From Streptomyces ambofaciens ATCC 23877 (GTDB lineage: Bacteria > Actinomycetota > Actinomycetes > Streptomycetales > Streptomycetaceae): 64,000 nt of DNA. The stretch lies in assembly GCF_001267885.1 (NCBI RefSeq), contig NZ_CP012382.1:4947001-5011000 (forward strand). Direction: 5' to 3'. The notes under the pieces are model-generated. The model did not search any database. It was not told the origin of the DNA and saw only the letters and a list, made by a program, of their open reading frames with translations. Position numbers and translations under genes: made by a program. Position 1 is the stretch's first letter. Each line of letters opens with the position of its first letter. Positions 17,548-24,433 of this stretch are shown here, piece by piece.

Positions 17548-18198
17548 GTGGGTACGGAACGACGCGCCCCCCTCGACCGCCGACGGGTCGCGGACACGGC
17601 GCTGAGACTGCTGAACGAGGTGGGCCTGGACGGCCTGACCCTGCGCACCATCGCCAGGGAGCTGGACGTCAAGGCGCCCGCGCTGTACTGGCATTTCAAG
17701 GACAAGCAGGCGCTGCTCGACGAGATGGCCACCGAGATGTACCGGCGGATGGTCGCCGGGACCCCCCTGGACCCGGCCGACACCTGGCGCGAGCGGCTGC
17801 TGAAGGTCAACCGCGGCCTGCGCGCGGCGCTGCTCGACTACCGCGACGGCGCCAAGGTGTTCAGCGGCTCGCGGTTCACCGGCGCGGTCCACGCCGAGCA
17901 GATGGAGGAGAACCTGCGCCTGTTCACCGCCGTCGGCCTCACCCTCGCCCAGGCGGTGCGGGCGACCACGACGGCGTACGTCTTCACCCTCGGCTTCGTC
18001 ACCGAGGAACAGGGCGTCCAGCCTCTGCCCGGCGAGCGCCGGGAGGGCTACGACCTGGACGAACGCGCCCGCCTGCTGGCCGCCCACCCACTGACGGCCG
18101 CGGCGGGCGCGGAGATCTTCACGGACTACGACCGGCACTTCGAGGAGGGGCTGGCCCTGGTGATCGCGGGGGTCGGGGCGGCCTACGGCCTCGACTGA
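17548..18198 (+). CDS. TetR-family transcriptional regulator (tetracycline-repressor-like C-terminal domain)
   Basis: Repressor of 216 residues. The N-terminal helix-turn-helix (about 8-55) reads LDRRRVADTALRLLNEVG, LTLRTIARELDVKAPALYWH, FKDKQALLDEMA. The remainder looks like the TetR class C-terminal ligand-binding domain, with GAKVFSGSRFT and a long helix ending RATTTAYVFTLGFVTEEQG. The frame is open from 17500, but that start would lie on operator copy 1; GTG at 17548 gives the normal N-terminus. It is divergent from the flavin monooxygenase and presumably senses that enzyme's substrate. Its last 16 bases overlap the end of the convergent methyltransferase gene. Confidence 0.92.
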   Translation: MGTERRAPLDRRRVADTALRLLNEVGLDGLTLRTIARELDVKAPALYWHFKDKQALLDEMATEMYRRMVAGTPLDPADTWRERLLKVNRGLRAALLDYRDGAKVFSGSRFTGAVHAEQMEENLRLFTAVGLTLAQAVRATTTAYVFTLGFVTEEQGVQPLPGERREGYDLDERARLLAAHPLTAAAGAEIFTDYDRHFEEGLALVIAGVGAAYGLD

Positions 18199-19151
18199 GC
18201 CGCCCCGCGCGCCTTCGCCCGCTGCGCCGCCCGGTACCGGCGCACCGCACGGGTGACGACCGGGGGCAGCAGGTCCAGCGCGAGCCGGCGGGTGCGGTCA
18301 CGCGGGGTCGCCGGACGGACCGCCGGACGCGCCTGCGCGGCCTGCCCCGGCACGGCCTCCGGCCGTCGCGCCGGTGCACCGGAAGCGGGGTGCCGTGAGG
18401 CCGGCAGCGAGGGCGGCTGCATCCGCTTGCCCTTGGCGCGGGCCCGGACCAGCCGGTGCCCGGCGGCCTGCTCCACGGTGACGGCGACGTCGTCGCGTCC
18501 GCGCAGCGCGGCGAGCAGCTCCTCCTGGACGGTTTCCGGATCGCCCCAGGTGGCGTACAGCTTCTGGCTGCTCAGGCAGACCGGGCGCAGCCCCCGGTTG
18601 AGCACGGCCTCCCATGCGGCGACGGCGACGCCCGGGGTGTGCTCGCTGCGGAAGTCGTCCAGGACGACGATGCCGTCCGGCAGCAGCAGTTCCCGGGCCG
18701 CGCCGATGTCGCCGTGGACGTGCTCGTACAGGTGCGAGGCGTCGATGTGGGCGAAGCGGCAGGTGCCGGGCCCGACCTCGTCGGTGATCGTGGAGCTGAC
18801 GTCCTGGACGATCCTGGGCAGGGCGTCGTGGAAGGAGAGGTAGTTCCGCTCGAAGGCCTGCCGGGTGAGCGTGGAGTACGACTTCGCCGCCTCCGCCCGG
18901 TTGGCCGCGTCCGGCGGCTCCGTCTCGAACAGGTCGCAGACCGTGAGCGTTTCGCCGTCCCGCAGATGGTGCCCCAGCAGGATCGCGCTCTTGCCCAGGT
19001 AGGCGCCCAGTTCGAGCAGGTCGCCGCGGGTGCCCTGCCGCTCCTGGCGCTCCAGGAACCAGGAGAACAGCACCTGGTCGAGCGGCCAGAACCAGCCGGG
19101 GACGTCGTTCAGGTCGCCGGGGTACTTGTGCGTCTCTTGCGCAGTGGCCAT
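18183..19151 (-). CDS. Class I SAM-dependent methyltransferase, TylF/cephalosporin-hydroxylase-like, with basic tail
   Basis: Predicted methyltransferase of 322 residues. The first 220 form the SAM-binding fold: GDLLELGAYLGKSAILLGHH (motif I), TVCDLFET (motif II), CRFAHIDASHLYEHVHGDI with the acidic metal-site region, and LLLPDGIVVLDDF. This pattern is typical of glycan- and antibiotic-modifying O-methyltransferases. The last 100 residues are Pro/Arg/Ala rich with a helical end (LALDLLPPVVTRAVRRYR). The frame opens at 19232, but ATG at 19151 is preferred: GGAGG lies 12 bases upstream, although it can pair with a following CCTCC. It is at the left edge of the glycan cluster, so methylation of a glycan residue is a reasonable inference. 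Confidence 0.82.
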   Translation of the reverse strand: MATAQETHKYPGDLNDVPGWFWPLDQVLFSWFLERQERQGTRGDLLELGAYLGKSAILLGHHLRDGETLTVCDLFETEPPDAANRAEAAKSYSTLTRQAFERNYLSFHDALPRIVQDVSSTITDEVGPGTCRFAHIDASHLYEHVHGDIGAARELLLPDGIVVLDDFRSEHTPGVAVAAWEAVLNRGLRPVCLSSQKLYATWGDPETVQEELLAALRGRDDVAVTVEQAAGHRLVRARAKGKRMQPPSLPASRHPASGAPARRPEAVPGQAAQARPAVRPATPRDRTRRLALDLLPPVVTRAVRRYRAAQRAKARGAAQSRP

Positions 19152-19170
19152 GCAGGGAGGATGCCTCCTC

Positions 19171-19191
19171 GCCGACCGAAAAGGGGTCGGC
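19171..19191. other. Small hairpin in the upstream region of the methyltransferase gene
   Basis: GCCGACC and GGTCGGC pair around a 7-base loop. It lies 20 bp before the methyltransferase start and about 155 bp after the stop of the upstream minus-strand gene. It may be a weak terminator or a leader structure; I cannot tell which. Confidence 0.35.
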
Positions 19192-19346
19192 GCGCGCGAT
19201 CTGGTGTGAGGAAAATCGCACGAATCGCTCAACGCGTCCGCCCGGGCACCTTCCGTGAGTGCGGCGCCCAGGTCGCCGGGGGCGCGCGATCCGCCGCGGG
19301 CGCCCCGGTGTACGGCGCCCGCGCCGGAGCGCCCGGACGGGTCGGC

Positions 19347-20255
19347 TCAGGCCGCCCGCAGGTACGCCGAGTGGGCCGCCTTGCCCAGGTAGGTGAGGCG
19401 GGTGGCGTCCTTCAGGTGGTCGTCCAGGGCCTCCTTGATGCCGGGCCAGCTGGGGTCGCCGTAGTCGTCGAGGACGACGACCGCGCCGGGCGCGGCGATC
19501 TCCTCGGCCCACTGGAGGTCCTGGCGGACGCCCTTGGCCGAGTGGTCGCCGTCGACGACGATGACGCCGTACGCGCGGTCGGAGACGGCCTCCCGGGTCT
19601 CGGGGTCCTCCGAGAAGCCCCGCCGGATGCGGGCCGCCGTGCCCGCCGGGCCGGCCAGGGCGAGGTTGGTGCGCACGGCGTGCTCGTCCACCGGGGTGCC
19701 CGTCGGGTCGGGGCGCGGGTTGGTGCCCGGCTGGAGCTGCACGCCGGCGAAGGGGTCGACGATGGTCAGGCTCGGGCTGCGGCCGTCGCGCTCCATCATC
19801 CGGACCAGCCCGGTGGAGAACATGCCGTACAGCGTGCCTATCTCCAGGATCTCGTCGTTCGGCGGATCGAGCAGCGGGATCGTGCCGAGCTTGCCGCAGA
19901 TGTTCATGGTGCCGCCCGCGATCCGGCCCACGCCCAGCGACTCCAGTGCCACCAGCAGCCGGTAGGCGGTGGCGACGTTGCGCACCGCCGCGTCGCGGTC
20001 GCCGGCCAGGGCCGCGACCTCGGCGTGCAGACGCTTGAGCGGGCCCTCGGCCACCACGCGGGACAGGCCGCGTCCGTGGGAGCCGAGAAGCAGCTCGGAG
20101 GTGAGCCGGTGGGTGGTGGCCTCCCGCACCGCCTCCCGCACTCCCTCCCGCACCGCCGAGCGGACCTGCCGCTCGACGCGCTGGTCGATGAGGTCGGCCA
20201 CGGGACGCAGCAGGCGCCGGGCGACCGGACTGCGGAGCAGGGAACGGCTGTTCAT
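19347..20255 (-). CDS. Class I SAM-dependent methyltransferase with N-terminal helical region
   Basis: Protein of 302 residues. The first 110 form Arg/Glu-rich helices (DLIDQRVERQVRSAVREGVR) that may be a coiled coil, then the methyltransferase fold starts: NDEILEIGTLYGMFSTGLVR (motif I), LTIVDPFAG (motif II), AYGVIVVDGDHSAKGVRQDL and APGAVVVLDDYGD. The VDGDH and LDDYGD segments are like those of rhamnosyl and nonulosonate-glycan O-methyltransferases. ATG at 20255 is favoured over 20270, with GAGG about 10 bases upstream. It is divergent from the acyltransferase and shares the glycan cluster, so it may methylate the polymer or its sugar precursors. Confidence 0.8.
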   Translation of the reverse strand: MNSRSLLRSPVARRLLRPVADLIDQRVERQVRSAVREGVREAVREATTHRLTSELLLGSHGRGLSRVVAEGPLKRLHAEVAALAGDRDAAVRNVATAYRLLVALESLGVGRIAGGTMNICGKLGTIPLLDPPNDEILEIGTLYGMFSTGLVRMMERDGRSPSLTIVDPFAGVQLQPGTNPRPDPTGTPVDEHAVRTNLALAGPAGTAARIRRGFSEDPETREAVSDRAYGVIVVDGDHSAKGVRQDLQWAEEIAAPGAVVVLDDYGDPSWPGIKEALDDHLKDATRLTYLGKAAHSAYLRAA

Positions 20256-20636
20256 GGGCAACGACCTCAATCCGTCACGGAGGTGAACGTGTGGGTACGT
20301 GGAACGCCTGTGGGGTGGACGGGGCCAGACTAGGGACGTCCCCGGCCGGAAACCGAGCCGTCGAACGGGCCACCGGGGGAACTTCTGCGGAACGCCGGAT
20401 GACGCGGCGATGGCGGCACCCGGAGTTCACCGGAAGGTCACGCACGCGTGGCCGATGTTCATCCCGGGCCGGTTCCCGGCGCTCGCCGGCCCCTCGTAGC
20501 CTGCACCGATGTGCGCCGCGCGGCGCCGCCGCCGGGGGTGCGCGCGGGCGGACACCCCAACCCCTCCCGGGCCCGGCCGGAAACCGGCGGGCCCGCGCGT
20601 CCTGTCCGGGAGTGAGCACCCATCGCCGCCGAGCCC
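20256..20636. other. Divergent intergenic region of the glycan cluster
   Basis: 381 bp between the minus-strand methyltransferase and the plus-strand acyltransferase. It should contain both promoters. I see no palindrome, repeat or convincing short gene, and no promoter pair can be assigned by eye. Confidence 0.4.
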
Positions 20637-21722
20637 ATGACCGCCGCCGAGCCCCTGCGCGGCCCCGCACCCGAGGGGACGCCGGCCCCGCGTCCCCGGG
20701 GGGAGCACCGCTACGACATCGACCTCGTCCGGGTCCTCGCCTCGGTCGGGGTCATCGTCTGCCACGCCGCGGGTGAACTCATGAAGTCCGTGGACCGCGA
20801 CCCCTCGGGGGGCGGCCCCGTGTACTGGACCGCCCTCGTCGGGGACGCGCTGAGCCGGTGCGCCGTGCCGCTGTTCTTCGCGATCGCCGGCTGGGTGGTG
20901 CTGAGCGGGGCACCGCCCCGGGACGGCGGGCAGGTCCGCAGACGGCTCACCCGCATCGTCGTCCCCATGGCCGTGTGGACCGCCGTCTACCTGCTGTGGG
21001 ACCGGGTCCGGGACGCCAACGCGGAACCCACCCGGGACCTCGCGTGGGACGCGCTGTTCGGCTCCGTACGCCCCGCCTTCCACCTCTGGTACCTGTACGC
21101 CTACGTCCCGGTCGTTCTGCTGCTCTCGGTCGTCCTCCTGATCCGGGCCGGGAAGCGTCCCTGGGGCGCGGGCGCCGTCCTGCTCGGCCTGGCGCTCGCC
21201 CCGACCCTCCTCGGTGACCTCGCGCGCCTCCTCGACGTCGAACGCCCGCCCTTCGCCTGGCAGTTCGGCGTCTACCAGATCGTGTACGCGGTCGCCGGCG
21301 CCCTGCTGCTGTCCCTGCCGGGTGCCGCGGTCACCGGACGGGGCAGGCGCCTGCTGTGGCTGGCCGGCGGGCTGTGCGCCTGGGGCGCGGTGGCCGTGTA
21401 CGAGCACCGGGTGCACTTCCCGGGCCCGTACGCCTCCGTCGTCGTGGCGCTGCTGGCGGGGACCCTGCTGATGGCCCTGAACCGGATCAGGGTGCCCGAG
21501 CGGTTCCGCCCGCTGCTGGGCCGGCTCGCCGGGGTCTCCTTCGGCGCCTACCTGGTCCACCTCCTGTTCCTGGAGGCCCTCGCCCCGCGCGTGGTGTCGG
21601 CGGACGCCGGCTGGCCGGGTGCCGTCGGCGGGCTCGTGGGGCTGACGGTGGCCACGGTCGTGCTGTCCTTCGCCGCGGCCCTGCTCTGGACGCGGCTGCG
21701 GCTGGGCCGCTGGCTGGGCTGA
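20637..21722 (+). CDS. Membrane acyltransferase, acyltransferase-3 family
   Basis: Integral membrane protein of 361 residues with about ten hydrophobic helices. The N-terminal block HRYDIDLVRVLASVGVIVCH corresponds to the acyltransferase-3 signature (R-x-x-D-x-x-R then a helix ending in His). Later features are RCAVPLFFAIAGWVVLSG, TRIVVPMAVWTAVYLLWD, the FHLWYLYAYVPVVLL helix and SFGAYLVHLLFLEAL near the end, the last being a typical C-terminal block. Such enzymes O-acetylate or O-succinylate surface polysaccharides using acyl-CoA from the cytoplasm. Its position in the nonulosonate cluster suggests O-acylation of the polymer. A perfect palindromic terminator follows 14 bp after the stop. Confidence 0.88.
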   Translation: MTAAEPLRGPAPEGTPAPRPRGEHRYDIDLVRVLASVGVIVCHAAGELMKSVDRDPSGGGPVYWTALVGDALSRCAVPLFFAIAGWVVLSGAPPRDGGQVRRRLTRIVVPMAVWTAVYLLWDRVRDANAEPTRDLAWDALFGSVRPAFHLWYLYAYVPVVLLLSVVLLIRAGKRPWGAGAVLLGLALAPTLLGDLARLLDVERPPFAWQFGVYQIVYAVAGALLLSLPGAAVTGRGRRLLWLAGGLCAWGAVAVYEHRVHFPGPYASVVVALLAGTLLMALNRIRVPERFRPLLGRLAGVSFGAYLVHLLFLEALAPRVVSADAGWPGAVGGLVGLTVATVVLSFAAALLWTRLRLGRWLG

Positions 21723-21736
21723 GCCCGGACGGCGAA

Positions 21737-21780
21737 CGCCCGAGCCCCCTTCCGCCGGCCGGCGGAAGGGGGCTCGGGCG
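21737..21780 (+). terminator. Perfect 44-bp palindrome, bidirectional terminator
   Basis: Two 20-base arms (left arm 21737-21756, right arm 21761-21780) are exact reverse complements around GGCC, so the whole 44 bp is a perfect palindrome. It lies between the convergent acyltransferase and polysialyltransferase-like genes. The last eight bases (CTCGGGCG) reappear in every unit of the following repeat array. Confidence 0.9.
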
Positions 21781-21960
21781 TGACCGGCCGCTCTCGGGCG
21801 TGACCGGCCGCTCTCGGGCGTGACCGGTCGCTCTCGGGCGTGACCGGTCGCTCTCGGGCGTGACCGGCCGCTCTCGGGCGTGACCGGTCGCTCTCGGGCG
21901 TGACCGGTCGCTCTCGGGCGTGACCGGCCGCCCTCAGGCGTCGCCGGTCGTGCTCGGCGG
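21781..21960. repeat. 20-bp tandem repeat array
   Basis: Nine head-to-tail 20-bp units with no spacers. Seven match TGACCGGYCGCTCTCGGGCG with only the Y position varying (C,C,T,T,C,T,T); the last two (from 21921) are degenerate. The array fills the space between the terminator and the stop codon of the convergent gene. The unit contains the terminator's terminal CTCGGGCG, so it probably grew from the terminator flank by slippage. Confidence 0.95.
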
Positions 21961-21965
21961 CCGGG

Positions 21966-23321
21966 TCACTTCCGGCCGGCGCCGCGCCGCACCGCCCTGC
22001 GCACCACGCGCCGGGCCCGCCGCACCTGGAGCTTCGCGCGCAGCTGCGGCCGGCTGCCGGGCAGGCCCAGCTCGGTCAGCCGCAGCTCGGGGAAGTAGTA
22101 CCGGGGGACGCTCGCCAGGTTGGCCCGCAGCCAGGTCTCCGTCGGCTCGCGCAGCTCGGCGTAGGTCTTGGGCTGCATGCAGAACCCGATCGCCCGGACC
22201 AGCGGCGACAGCGTCGCGGGGGCCGCGTCGATCCGCGCCGGGCTCTCCCCGAGCTCCAGGTCGGGCACCAGGTGGTCGACGACGGCCAGCGGCACGCGGT
22301 TGCTGTTGGGGTACGGCTTGAGTCGCTCCGTCACCAGCGCGGTCCCCACCCGGGCGATGGGCACGTCGTAGTAGGCCGAGGCGGTCACCATCGCCGTGGA
22401 GAAGCAGCCGACGACGAGTTCCGGCGCGCAGTGGTGGTACAGCGTCTCCGCCAGCAGCGGCGCGTCCAGCACGGTGAGCCGTACGCCCGCGTCCGCCGCC
22501 GCCTTGCTCAGCGCCGCCGTGTAGCCCGCGGGAGCCGTCGGGTGCGGCTTGAAGACCACGGACCGGTGTCCGGCGCGCGCGGCCCCGGTGAGCATGCGGA
22601 CGTGGAGGTCCTCCTCCTCCTGCGCGCTGAGGATGTTGATGGCCGCCAGGTACTGGCCCAGCAGCACGGCCGTCGGCCGCTCCGCCACCACGGGTGCCAG
22701 CCGGGGGTCGTCCGCCGCGTCCCGGGAGATCTCGTCGAGCACCGCGCGGAACGCCGCGTCCGGGACGACCTCGGGCTCCACGCCGGACTCGGAGAGCAGC
22801 AGCGGCGTCAGACCCGGGATCAGGTCGAGGTGGAGCAGCCGCTGGATGCGGCGCGCGAGGGTCAGCGGCAGCTTCTCGCGGGTCGGGCCGTAGCTCATCA
22901 GGCCGTCGGCGTACACGTGCAGGGCGGCCTCGGAGAAGATCGCCGCCAGTGCGCGGGCCGGGTTGACCTGGATGGACTCGACGGCGAGCTCGACCAGGTC
23001 CCGCTCGCCGATGCCCCAGGCGAGCCGGAACGCCCTCTGCCACAGCGGCAGGTCGTTGCCGCGCGGGCCCCAGGAATTCGGGTGGTGCGGGCGGATCGCC
23101 TCGTTCCAGCTGATCACCGAGTCGAACCGGCCGGATATTCGCTCGTAGCCGTGCATCTCGTCGAGCCGCAGCGCGGTCTCGGGTATCGCGGCGTTGTTGG
23201 ACACCAGCAGGATGCGCCGGGCGCCCTCGCGCGGCCCGAACAGGCCCGCGTCCAGCGCCGCGGCGAGGGTGGCCGCTCCGTACAGGGTGGACACCTGGAA
23301 GATCTGGGTCTTGTGGGGCAT
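21966..23321 (-). CDS. Polysialyltransferase-like glycosyltransferase (cassette 1)
   Basis: GT-B-fold enzyme of 451 residues resembling the alpha-2,8-polysialyltransferase family (Pfam A-2_8-polyST), which transfers CMP-activated nonulosonic acids onto a growing chain. Family-like features: STLYGAATLAAALDAGLF at the N-terminus, YADGLMSYGPTR with the acidic-Gly motif at 139-140, the HP motif in VVFKPHPTAP (His260-Pro261), and GCFSTAMVTASAYY, which corresponds to the downstream SS/ST donor-binding motif. The C-terminus is Arg-rich, suggesting membrane association. Its start is 4 bp after the stop of the GT2 gene. The second cassette (28296) encodes a close paralog. The exact donor and acceptor are inferred from the CMP-synthetase in the cluster. 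Confidence 0.82.
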   Translation of the reverse strand: MPHKTQIFQVSTLYGAATLAAALDAGLFGPREGARRILLVSNNAAIPETALRLDEMHGYERISGRFDSVISWNEAIRPHHPNSWGPRGNDLPLWQRAFRLAWGIGERDLVELAVESIQVNPARALAAIFSEAALHVYADGLMSYGPTREKLPLTLARRIQRLLHLDLIPGLTPLLLSESGVEPEVVPDAAFRAVLDEISRDAADDPRLAPVVAERPTAVLLGQYLAAINILSAQEEEDLHVRMLTGAARAGHRSVVFKPHPTAPAGYTAALSKAAADAGVRLTVLDAPLLAETLYHHCAPELVVGCFSTAMVTASAYYDVPIARVGTALVTERLKPYPNSNRVPLAVVDHLVPDLELGESPARIDAAPATLSPLVRAIGFCMQPKTYAELREPTETWLRANLASVPRYYFPELRLTELGLPGSRPQLRAKLQVRRARRVVRRAVRRGAGRK

Positions 23322-23324
23322 GGG

Positions 23325-24290
23325 TCAGGCAGCCTTCCGCCCGTCACGCAGGCGGCTGAGCAACCTGCTCCGAGTGCTGTCGATGGTCCTGAGGGTCTCG
23401 TCCAGCACGTGCTGGGGCATGCGGTGCAGCGCGTCCCGCGCCTCGTGCCGCAGCCGCTGCGCCGCCGACGCCTCGTACTCGTCCACCTTGCCGAGGTGGA
23501 AGGCGATCATGGCGCAGTACGTCCGTACCGCCTTGGGGAGGAAGCGCTCGGCCTCCGGGTCCCGCAGGAGGTCCTGCAGGAGCATGTCGTAGGCCGGGAT
23601 GAAGTCCAGCTGGCGGGAGTCCTTGATCTGGGTGAGCGAGGTCGCGACGCCCCGCCGGTAGAACACCCCGTGCAGACCGACGGAAGCGTACGACGCCGCC
23701 TTCAGGTGCAGCCGCCAGATCCACAGCCGGTCCTCGGCGGTGCGCAGTTCGGTGGCGAAGCGCATCCCGCCGTCGTCGAAGAGGTGCCGGCGGTAGATCC
23801 CCGCCCAGACGAAGGGATAGTCGACCATCGTCTCCATGTGGGGCGGCGCTATGCCGTCGCGCGGATCCATCACGGTGTTGCGCACGGGCGCCGGGGGCCG
23901 CCGGATCACCCGCTCGGTGCCGGTGGCCTGGACGTGGTCGGTACGGGCGAAGTCGCAGCCCAGCTCCTCGGCGTAGGAGACCAGTTCGGCGAGGTATCCC
24001 GGTCCGTACCAGTCGTCGCCGTCGAGGAACGTGACGTACTCGCCCCGGGCCGCGTCGATGCCGCTGTTGCGCGCCTGGGCGATGCCCATGTTCTTCTCGT
24101 GCCGGATCACCCGCGCGGTGGGACGTTTCTCCGCCCAGCGGTCGATCGCCCATGGCGTGGCGTCCGTGGAGCAGTCGTCGACGAGCAGGAACTCGAAGTC
24201 CGGGTCCGCGTTGTTGGCCAGACTTCTCAGAGTGCTCTCGGCGAAGGCTTCCACATTGTGCATGGGGACGACGACGGACAGTTTCGGCAC
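23325..24290 (-). CDS. GT2-family glycosyltransferase (cassette 1)
   Basis: GT-A inverting glycosyltransferase of 321 residues. The N-terminal catalytic domain shows PKLSVVVPMHNVEAFAESTL, the nucleotide-binding EFLLVDDCSTDATPWAID, the NMGIAQARNSGIDAARGEY motif and the DxD metal motif in VTFLDGDDWYGP (Asp94-Gly-Asp-Asp region). A base-proximal RTAEDRLWIWRLH follows, matching the family ED motif. The C-terminal 90 residues are helical. It lies immediately upstream of the polysialyltransferase-like gene and probably acts with it, for instance adding a galactosyl branch or the acceptor sugar. A paralog is found at 29627. Start ATG at 24290 lacks a strong Shine-Dalgarno sequence. Confidence 0.9.
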   Translation of the reverse strand: MPKLSVVVPMHNVEAFAESTLRSLANNADPDFEFLLVDDCSTDATPWAIDRWAEKRPTARVIRHEKNMGIAQARNSGIDAARGEYVTFLDGDDWYGPGYLAELVSYAEELGCDFARTDHVQATGTERVIRRPPAPVRNTVMDPRDGIAPPHMETMVDYPFVWAGIYRRHLFDDGGMRFATELRTAEDRLWIWRLHLKAASYASVGLHGVFYRRGVATSLTQIKDSRQLDFIPAYDMLLQDLLRDPEAERFLPKAVRTYCAMIAFHLGKVDEYEASAAQRLRHEARDALHRMPQHVLDETLRTIDSTRSRLLSRLRDGRKAA

Positions 24291-24433
24291 GCGGGCCTCT
24301 CACGCTCGAAGGTTGGAGAGAAAATCGGAGATTGGAACAGGCTAACTACGCTCCCGAAGTCAGCGGTGTCGAGGAAGGCGCCCGGAGGCGAACTCCGTTC
24401 GCAGCGGAAGTGAATTCTTGGTGTCGCGAGACG

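Noticed and set aside
19154..19168. Hairpin sequestering the ribosome-binding site of the methyltransferase
   Set aside because: GGAGG can pair with CCTCC three bases later, but a three-base loop with five pairs is short and may be chance; no further structure supports a regulatory element.
21781..21960. CRISPR-like array
   Set aside because: The 20-bp units are directly adjacent, with no spacers, and no cas gene is near. It is a simple tandem repeat.
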